DNA of 64,000 bases from the NCBI GenBank assembly GCA_036936605.1, contig JAUPFV010000002.1, forward strand, positions 214,636,029 to 214,700,028, given 5' to 3'. Both the position numbers and the translations under genes were made by a program. Source of the DNA: Limnanthes douglasii subsp. nivea. Its lineage: Eukaryota > Streptophyta > Magnoliopsida > Brassicales > Limnanthaceae. This document shows, piece by piece, positions 55,536-64,000 of this stretch. The number at the start of each line of letters is the position of its first letter. Positions within the stretch are counted from its first letter, which is position 1. Below the pieces are notes generated by a model. The model ran no database searches and had not been told where the DNA came from. It saw only the letters and a list, made by a program, of their open reading frames with translations.

Positions 55536-58072
55536 TGTTAAGTGTAGGCTAGAAGTGAGTCGAATCAAAATATTATATTTTAAATTGATGTGTTATATTA
55601 ATTAGATTTCTATATTAAATAGATATTATACATTAATTAGATTTTTTTATATCGATTAGATTTTCTATATTAATTAGATTTTTTAAGTTAATTAGATATT
55701 CTATTAATTGAATCTTATATTAATTAGATTTCTTAATTAATAGATTAAGATTTATCACAATTAGCTTATAAATAGAAGAATATATATTGCTTTGCAATTT
55801 GTAAGTAACACGATATGAGTTGCATATTTCTTCACAGAGAGAAACTAGCTCTAAGTATTTTGAAAGATAAGTGAGGTGAGAGATAAACACTAAAGAGAGG
55901 TTTATGTGAATCACGTAATCTTTTGTTACAAAGAGTGATTGATTCCTTTCTGCTTGAGATTCTTTCTGTAACCAACTTATCTATAAAAAGAGTATTCATT
56001 GCCCGTGGATGTAGGATTTTTTCACAATCTGAACCACACTAATCTTGTTGTGCAATTGTTTACTTTATGTTCTTTCTTGTTAACTTTGTTCTTGAAATAA
56101 GGGAAGATTCGAAGCTCATATTACCTCCTACAACCTCTCGTGTAGGTATTCACCAATTATTATTTACTACTTTGAATGTGTGGCTATTCTTCGGCCTTGC
56201 GAGTCTTGTTATGGATGAGTCAGATCTTGTTTGGATATTGATAGTTTCCATAACAAGTGGTGCGGTGAGCATGGAGATACGATATCAATATTCGCTAATG
56301 GTGAAGAAGAAAAAGTAGAAATAAGAAGATCGTGGATCTTAGAATAAATTCAAGTGCAATAATAATGATGATTCCATGAAGAAAGTATTAAATTCAAGCT
56401 ATCTACTAAACTGGAAAAGGCTTTAACAAATGTGAGGTGTGTCCGTGAATTTAAACGTAATCTTCTGTCTATATGTATGTTAGATGAGGAAGGGTTTGAG
56501 TATAAATGTAGAGATGAAAGACTTAATGTCTTGTAAAAATCATATGTTGTTATGGAGGCTGAACAGGCTGATGGTGTTTTGGTCATAGATGGGACTGTAG
56601 TAGAAAAGGCTCTAGTATAAGTAATAAATATGTTGAGATTCAACTGAAGGCAGTTTAATTTTTATCAAAGTAGGTAGTGATTCAATCCATGAAGTACCTA
56701 AATTTTTTTAGGACTGGCTATGACGTGATATTAGGGAACTGACCATTCACTTGATATTTCTCTAAATTTGATATGCTTAGGCGTAGGATCTTGAAGAGTA
56801 CCTTAAAGCATAGAATAACTGAGAAAATGAGCATAACTTACTTGGAGTAAGGCAGTTGGACAAAACAAGAGGTTGGTTGAAAGAGTTTTTTGGACAACTA
56901 TCATCGTCAACAGAAGCCCCTGAACTTTTGGTAATCATGGAGATATAATAAGTGTCAGAGGTGGAGCTAAAGTTGAGATGAAGTTTGAACATGAGGGTGG
57001 AGATGTGAATGCCTCTACATAAGCCGTTTTCAAGATGGATTCCGGTTCAGCCTTTGCAAAATAAGTTCAACCATTGATGAGTTTGGGTCTTAATTTGGAT
57101 AGGTCAAAGGTTTTGAATGTTAAAACTGTGGAGAATCTATCAAGTGTTGCGCGATCTGATTTTAGGATAGGTCAGATGGATGTTACTACTTATTTCTTGA
57201 ATGTAGAAAGGTGTGAGACTGGTTTGTTGGGGGAGGATTGCCTCGAAAGAGTTTACAGACTACATGATAATTGATTACTCTAGGCGTGTGCATGTGTTCT
57301 CTCCGGCGAATAGTTGAACCATCGGGGTAACATATACAAGAGTTACTATAAGCCTAGGTGGAGAATTGTTAAGTGTAAGCTAGAAGTAACTCGAAGTAAA
57401 ATCTTCTTTTTTAAATCGGTCTATATTAATTAGATTTCTATATTAATTAGATCTTCTATATTAGTTAGATATTCTATATTAATTAGATATTTTATATTAA
57501 TTCTATCTTATATATTAATTAGATTTCTATATTAATTAGATTTTTATATTAATTAGATATTCTATATTAATTAGATTTCTATATTAATTAAATCTTATAT
57601 TAATTTGGTCTTCGATATTAATTAGAATTTATATTCATTAGTTCTTCTATATTATTTAGATTTCTTAATTAATGGATTAATATTTCACATAGCCAGCCTA
57701 TAAATATAGGAATATATTGCTTTACAATTTGTGGCGTGACGCGGTGTGAGCTCTATATTACTTTAGAGAAAAACTATCTCTAAGTATTTTGAGAGACAAA
57801 TGAGATGAGAGATAAACACTTCAAAGAGGATTATGTTAATCACGTAATCTTTTCTTACAAAGAGTGATTGATTCTTTTATGTTTGAGATTCTTTTTGTAA
57901 CCTATTTATTTATAAAAGGAGTGTCCGTTTCCTGTGGATGTAGAATGTATTCACGTTTCGAACCACATTAAATCTCTTGTTGTGTGATTGTTTACTTTAC
58001 ATTCCTTATTTTTAACTTTGTTCTTGAAATAAGTTAAAATCTAAAGCTCGTATTACCTCATACAATCTCTCA
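55536..58072 (+). mobile_element. Small decayed Ty1/copia element (copy 2)
   Basis: 5' LTR 55,536-56,255, GAG-pre-integrase remnant at about 56,430-56,857, 3' LTR 57,367-58,072. Differences from copy 1 are a 2-bp contraction in the 5' LTR AT array (about 55,700) and scattered base changes. Confidence 0.75.
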
Positions 58073-58527
58073 AATATGTCTTGATGGTTTCTTTCAAACT
58101 TTAGTTGGTTGATTTCGGAACAAAATAGAATTATACCTACCATGTAAAAATATGTTGGATATGTAAGTTTTGCAATCCATCAATCTTTTAGTTATTTATG
58201 TTTGAGAAATTCAAACATCCAATAAAATTCATATTTATGGACGCATGCTTATCTTTCCAAATTCATATATATATATTCTATTTTATTCTATAGTTTTTTT
58301 AAAAACTAAAAATAAAAAAATGTAAAAAGTTAGAAACAAAAATAATAATAAATTTACACATTAGTGTTATGCTCAGAGTAAGATATAAATCATTTTAATC
58401 GTCAATGGTGATTATATTCAACATTCGAGATGACCATTCTATCATGTTCAAGTGTATTTTTAGTTTTATAATATTCAATATATTTTTATAAAAAGTATCT
58501 CTCAATATAGAAAAAACAAACTGAAAA

Positions 58528-58740
58528 CTAGTAGTTCAAGATGTAGCCGAATTGGTTAAGTAAGGCATACTGGTAACTAAAGGTCATGAGTTTGAATCCC
58601 TCTACATACGCTTTCTTGAATCAGCCTGCCACCTTGTGTGGTTTACCTTCTGGCGTTGGTTTGCAGGCTATAGCGTCAGACTGAGGGTTTACCCTGTGCT
58701 CACTCGTTAAGTAACAGCTGCGGGTTCCTGTGGGTTAAAA
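58528..58740 (+). mobile_element. tRNA-derived SINE 1 (copy 2)
   Basis: Copy of 37,318-37,530, with flanking 'aaactgaaaa' repeats. Confidence 0.8.
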
Positions 58741-58965
58741 AAACTGAAAATCAATAAATCAATCATACTTCGCATGGTTAGAAAGTATTGACTTAAGTAA
58801 CGGCTGCGGGTTTCTGCGGGTTAAAAAACTGAAAATCAATAAATCAATCATACTTCGCATGGTTAGAAAGTATTGACTTAAGTAACGGCTGCGGGTTCCT
58901 GCGGGTTAAAAAAACTGAAAATCAATAAATCAATCATACTTCGCATGGTTAGAAAGTATTTACTT
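58708..58965. repeat. Three-copy 85-bp tandem repeat (copy 2)
   Basis: Copy of 37,498-37,755, with the same number of units in both duplicates. Confidence 0.95.
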
Positions 58966-58980
58966 AAAAACCTTTTATGT

Positions 58981-59178
58981 AGCCCCCAAGGGCGTAGCCG
59001 AGTTGGTTGAGTATGGTATGCTTGTGATCAAAGATCATGAGTTCGAGTCCCTCTACATACACTTTCTCGGCTGTCTTGTGTGGTTTACCTTCTGGCGTTG
59101 GTTTGCAGGCTATCACCTCAGACCGAGGGTTTATCCTATGCGCACTCTGAATAGCGGTTGCGGGTTCCTTCCGAAAAA
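58981..59178 (+). mobile_element. tRNA-derived SINE 2 (copy 2)
   Basis: Perfect 15-bp target-site duplication 'aaaaaccttttatgt' at 58,966-58,980 and 59,179-59,193; A tail one base shorter than copy 1. Confidence 0.92.
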
Positions 59179-59597
59179 AAAAACCTTTTATGTTATAATT
59201 TAATCCAACCATGTGAGGTGACAGAAAAATTTAGAAATAAATGTCAAGCGAAAAAAAACTTAAATAAACAAAATTTGAAATACCTATGCATTTTAAGGTA
59301 TGGAATAATAGTAATCAAAATAGTTTTAAGATTTATATTTTTTTCATATTTAACTTTGCTTTGCATGTTTTCCTCAAAAAGTGAATCTCACATCTCTTAA
59401 ATAATGAGCATTCTTATTATTTTAAATCTTTTACTGCTCCTTTTTACTAAGCTTAATTAGAATCAGCTGCCGTTAAATTTTTACAAAATATGTCAGAGCT
59501 TATCGATCAGTAACGTTGATAATCCCTAGCAATTGGTCACAAGATTTGAAGAACCTTAAGAATAAATATCTCGTAAATAGAATTAGCAACCACATTA

Positions 59598-59833
59598 CCT
59601 CCAACTGAAGCGCTGATGCTATTTCCTTTACTTGGTCAGCTTCTAAGCTACCCATGCTCCCAAAACAAAGTAAAACCACGATGATTCAGGCTGATTATCA
59701 AGCCAGTTCATGACCCGCTCTGTTTCATCCGGATCGGATTCTGGATGCGGAGGCACATGAAGACCAACCACTAGACCAACCTGGTAAACTCGTAGATTCA
59801 GTGGACCGATAGATGAAGAACAAGCTTCGGAGA
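59598..59833 (-). pseudogene. UDP-glycosyltransferase fragment (copy 2)
   Basis: Same as 38,405-38,640, including the frameshift before FGSMGS. A short deletion (about 17 bp) lies outside it at about 59,480 relative to copy 1. Confidence 0.8.
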
Positions 59834-60295
59834 TGGAAAAACAATGTCGAAAAAAAAACAGAGTTATAGCAAATTTTGCTATACTCTGTTTTGATAAAAA
59901 CTAAAAACTAAAAATAAAAATACATATTTAAAAAATATTAAATTCGAAGGGTAAAAGTGGAATTAAAAGTCGAAGGACTATCTATAGAACGCAAACCATT
60001 TAACTATAGTGACACGTGGCAGCATTACAGCAAAAACCACGCACGGGGACTGAATTTATAGATTTTTGATAGACGAGGGACCCTCAACCGTGATTTTTTT
60101 GTCGAGGGACTAAATGACACAAAACGTGATAGTCGAGGGACGAAGCAGCGATTTAAGCCGATAATGTTATCCCAAAGTCTTTAATTTATAATCAATATAA
60201 GGAAAACAAAAATACCATTAAAACTCGAACATAACCCAACAAAATCAAAACGCCACAAAATCCAACCATAATTTATAGAGAAAAAAGCCCCAAAG

Positions 60296-60350
60296 AAGGT
60301 AGTCGAGTTGGTGGAGTAAGGTATGCTTGTGACCAATATCTATAATTTTC
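60296..60350 (+). mobile_element. SINE 5' fragment (copy 2)
   Basis: Copy of 39,094-39,155. Confidence 0.7.
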
Positions 60351-61044
60351 ATTCATTTATCTTATAAAATCTTAATCAGAATCTAGAGAGGGAAAGAAAA
60401 TGAGAGGGAAAGATATCAAAGTACAAAATCCATAACTACCACTATTAAAAGAAAAATATAATAAGGAAGTTATAATTTAAAATATTCGATCCTTTTCCAT
60501 TTTTTTTCTAACTTATCGATAAAATGCTTGATTTTGGTTAGTTTCAAATAAAATTGAAAAATGAAACTATAAAATGTTAGAATATTTATGGACTCATATG
60601 CTAAATATATAAGATAGTTCAATAATAAAATTAATCGGATTAATTATATTATGTTTATTTAATTTGGTATGAGGTTTATTGGTTAAAATACATTGTAGAC
60701 TTGTAAATGTGGATTCCATGTTGAATTTGGACCCTGAACTAATAACTCATATACTCACTGATTCACTAAATTTAGTGGATTATGGTTCCCGATCACAAAG
60801 CGGTATAAGTTATGGGTTTTATACAACTAAGGTTTTAGTGTATTTGCATATATAATAAATAACATAGTTTCAAATATTTCTTTGACCTAAATCCAAAAAG
60901 ACCAGTCGCCGCTTTTATTAGAAGACTAATAATTGTTTTACAGGAACAAAGTTTAGAAAAACTCTAAGGCATGATCCAAAAGCACTAGAATTTGAAGGAC
61001 AAATATCGATAATAGCAATACGCAAAATAGTAAATCTTTTTAGT

Positions 61045-61509
61045 TTATTCTATAGTAGAAAATTATATACAAAGGTTTTAATAATTGTTTGCATATTTGA
61101 TAGACTTATTTGATGTGATTCAGTTGGTACCTATCAATTTGTAAAAGAGCCTTAACCCTTAAATGATTCATTGGATAAACTAAATTATATCTATAATTTA
61201 TATGGTGATTTATTTATATGAAAACATGTTTATGTGTTTAATTTTTTTTGAATAAATTGATTTTATGGATATGATTTGAGATTTTTTATTTATTTTGGAT
61301 TATGGTTTGATTGATGACTATAAAATTTCTCTCATATTTAGCATCAACCAACCCCTAATTTAACAATTAGATCAAATCTATCGAGACAACAGAAAGACAA
61401 AAACAATTTCTTTTTTTAATAGTATTTTCAAAAAGCATTGCTTAGCTGTACTGTTTACTACACTGTTACTATTCATATATATATATATTATTTAGTCCAT
61501 TGTTCATAA
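61045..61509. other. 465-bp segment present only in copy 2
   Basis: AT-rich, no gene. It ends in 'cattgttcataa' directly before 'cattgttcatt', a 9-10 bp repeat at its right border. Most likely ancestral sequence deleted from copy 1. Confidence 0.75.
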
Positions 61510-62329
61510 CATTGTTCATTATAAAAAATTATTTATTTCATATGATAACCGTATATATTTGTGAAATGAGTATTTTATATGCTTGAATGTTTAAATGGAT
61601 ATGCATGACTAAAGTTTTTTATTTCGGTAACTGAATGATGGAATCAATTAATCGACCTTTCAGAATGTTACTTGATCTCTTTGATGATTCGAGGGTTCAA
61701 AAAGGTTCAGGGGTTAATTTAAATTCAAATATTGTAGGCTTTCTGGAAGGTTAATATTTGGGTTTAATTAATCATTAACAGAATAAAATATATTGAAAAT
61801 TAATTTAAGTAGGTGAAATCAACCTCCGAAGGATTTCATCGATACTTCGGAAAATTAAATTAAATTTTCTAATTTTCTAATTTTAAGTAGGTGAAATGAA
61901 CCGTCTGGAGGGTTTTACTCGTACTTAGAAAAATTAAATTATTATTATAAATTAAATTTAGTCAAATCAGCCCTCCGGAAGGTTTCACTAGTACTTAGAA
62001 AATTAAAATAATAATCATAGTAATTTTCTCAAACTCATAAAATGCGTGTTAGTCTGATTTACCCTTCGATATCCTATTTTGATAGTATATCATGTTCTAT
62101 ATGTATATACCATATTCGAGCATGTTAGTTTTTATATGTCAAGAATCTTATGTGTTGTGTTTTATTTTTTTTATTTTTTACAGTGAATTTGTTGGGTTAC
62201 CATCCGTTAGGGAATAAACCCACCATGCTGGATTGCACCGATTCCAACCAATAGAAAACATATATGATAGTCTATTTATGTGTTTGTAAAAATATGACCA
62301 CGAATTAATGAACCCCCCCCCCCCAACCA

Positions 62330-62814
62330 GCTGCTCTTAGTCGGGAAATTACATTTGAGGAAATTAAAGAGTATGAGGCATGGGAAAAGTCTAATCAGTT
62401 TTGCATAACCATTATACTTCAAGGAATACCAAATTACATTCCATGGGGTTGTCCAAACCGATAATACCATTGCTTCAAAAATTTGAGAAAGAATTTTCAA
62501 AGAATGACAAGATAGAGAGACAACATCTCATTTATGAGCTATCTACCAAGGAATACACTAACATAGCTAAAAGCCGTGAGCATAATCTTGGAGTGTCTAT
62601 GATTGCCCAAATGTTAAATGTAATCAGCATAGACTTACCTGAGGAGTGCATGGTGGGGTTCACTTTTCAGTCCTTACAGGAAACGTTTAGACACTTTCAG
62701 TCCACTTATAATTCCATGACGAAACAATTGATTGCAGACACTACACAACCGGAGGAAATTCTTAAAGAAGTAATGCCTGAAGTGAACATGGTAACATCTA
62801 ATAAGGGGATATAA
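62330..62814 (+). pseudogene. Copia gag remnant (copy 2)
   Basis: As 40,709-41,192, but the 137-codon frame 62,401-62,814 is uninterrupted because codon gcc caa is kept where copy 1 has a stop. The N-terminal part is still in another frame. Confidence 0.75.
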
Positions 62815-63179
62815 CCAAAAAATGAAGGAAAGAACCATGTGTAGGTCCGACTAAGAAGAAAGTCCATAAGGAATCGACGATTGGTTGATGCTTTTTCTAC
62901 CAAGACAAATGACATCTCAAGAAAAATTGTGAAAAAACATCGGTTTTACTTGCAAAATAGAGACAATCTCATAAATTTGGTTATTTCAGAAGTTAATCTT
63001 ATTTATGTCAAAAATAATACATGATAAGTTGATCTGGATGCCATAACTCATGTATGTATTTATTTGCAGAGTACACTAAGGAGTCAGAGGCTAAGTGAGG
63101 ATGAAAGGTATATCTTCACAACTAACGGAAGCTCGCGTAAAGTGTTGGCAATTTGTGTTTTAAATTTAAAACTTACCAC

Positions 63180-64000
63180 ATGATATGTATTATTTTAGAG
63201 AATATTATGTATGTTCCTACGTTTCGAAGGAACTTGATTTCTTTCCCAATTTTAGACATGTATGGTTATTCTTGTCATGGTTGTTGGTTATGGTAGATTG
63301 ATAATGGATTTCTCATAATAAAAAACTTTCCATTAATGCAGAACTTGTAGTGAATAAGTTTAATAAAACTGAAAAATCCTCTAAACTGTAGCACAAACGG
63401 TTAGGTCATATATCCTAAGTTACCATGGACAAGCTTGCAGATGACGATTTATTGAATCCCGTAGATTTCTCTGATTTTGGTACATGTATCGAGTGTATAA
63501 AAAGGAAACAGACCAATACCAAAATGGCAGGGGCATACACAACGACTAAAGTTTTAGAATTAATACATACCCGTATATGTGGACCATTTCCAAAAGAATC
63601 ATAGAATGGGAAAATGGTACTTCAAATCATTTATAAATGAATTCTCTTATTTCAGATATATCTACCTAATTAATGAAAACTACAAGCCTATGGACCATTT
63701 CAAAGCTTTTTTTACCAAAGTTAAAAAAACAACATGGAAAGAGAACTGAGAGTGTTAGATCTAATAGTAGTGGTGATTACTATGGTAGATATGATGGATT
63801 GGGTGAATAACATCAAGGGACATGTACAAAATACCTAAATGAGTATGGCATAGTCCCTTAGTATACAATACACGGATTTGTGTCACATGAATTAAATATC
63901 TGAGAGATTAAACCGTACACTAAAAGATATGGTTAGAAGTATGAATAGTAACATATCTCTACCATTATCTCTCTGGGGGAAGCCATCAAATGTACCACTT
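63180..64000 (+). pseudogene. Copia integrase region (copy 2, partial)
   Basis: Same blocks as 41,560-42,380: NIMYVPTFRRNLISF, HKRLGH, CIECIKRKQTN, ICGPFP, YLINENYKPMDHF and LSLWGEAIKCTT at the last bases. Confidence 0.85.

Larger units (their letters stand above)
45718..64000. repeat. 21.2-kb tandem duplication, copy 2 (cut by window end)
   Basis: Begins at 'aagcatcctattgtttct', matching 24,504 on, and reaches the position equivalent to 42,380 at the last base. About 3.3 kb of the copy would lie beyond the window. Confidence 0.97.
60575..64000 (+). mobile_element. Decayed Ty1/copia element (copy 2, cut by window end)
   Basis: LTR-like 5' end from 60,575 to about 62,190, including 465 bp (61,045-61,509) missing in copy 1, then gag, zinc knuckle and integrase to the window end. 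RT lies outside. Confidence 0.85.

Noticed and set aside
61045..61509. Young transposon insertion in copy 2
   Set aside because: No terminal repeats or proper target-site duplication, and the copy 1 side shows templated filler, which fits a deletion there better.

Overview
The window reads as nuclear DNA of a flowering plant, most likely a eudicot. It is AT-rich, has GT..AG introns inside its coding remnants, and carries plant-type repeats: Ty3/gypsy elements of Tat type, Ty1/copia, plant L1 LINEs with DUF4283/zf-RVT/RNase H domains, tRNA-derived SINEs, MULEs, and a plant mobile domain (PMD) gene. I found no intact host gene, rRNA gene or functional tRNA gene. Nearly every coding remnant is broken by stops or frameshifts. 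The exception is one uninterrupted 383-codon LINE ORF1 at 19,222-20,373 (-).

Layout. 1-11,250: two heavily decayed Tat-like Ty3/gypsy elements pointing at each other, one on + (gag, RT, RNase H entry; about 1,150-3,530) and one on - (gag, protease, RT, RNase H, integrase; about 9,900-4,915). 11,280-16,700: a near full-length decayed L1-type LINE on +. 16,700-22,980: AT-rich DNA holding three minisatellites (about 32-, 26- and 41-bp periods). Each is followed by the same ~100-bp sequence, and a GC-richer LINE lacking ORF2 sits between the first and second. 23,050-24,715: the 3' half of another LINE on -.

24,504-64,000 is one ~21.2-kb segment in direct tandem. Copy 1 is 24,504-45,717; copy 2 starts at 45,718 and runs off the window at the position matching copy 1 base 42,380. 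The copies are almost identical by eye. The main structural difference is a 465-bp stretch in copy 2 that copy 1 replaces with a 22-bp filler built from neighbouring sequence. Each copy carries, in order: a LINE end; a MULE with a MURA-type transposase joined to an OTU-like cysteine protease (element A); an abutting TIR-bounded element with a PMD gene (element B); two LTR-like sequences; a small copia element with both LTRs; two SINEs linked by an 85-bp tandem repeat; a UDP-glycosyltransferase fragment; a SINE fragment; and a larger decayed copia element.

The most interesting structure is the A/B pair. They meet end to end, share related termini, and each has a related Myb/SANT-like ORF reading inward from the shared junction. 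If B is flipped, its PMD gene occupies the position that the transposase-OTU gene holds in A. This suggests B is a sister element in which a PMD gene replaced the transposase, or a non-autonomous partner of A.
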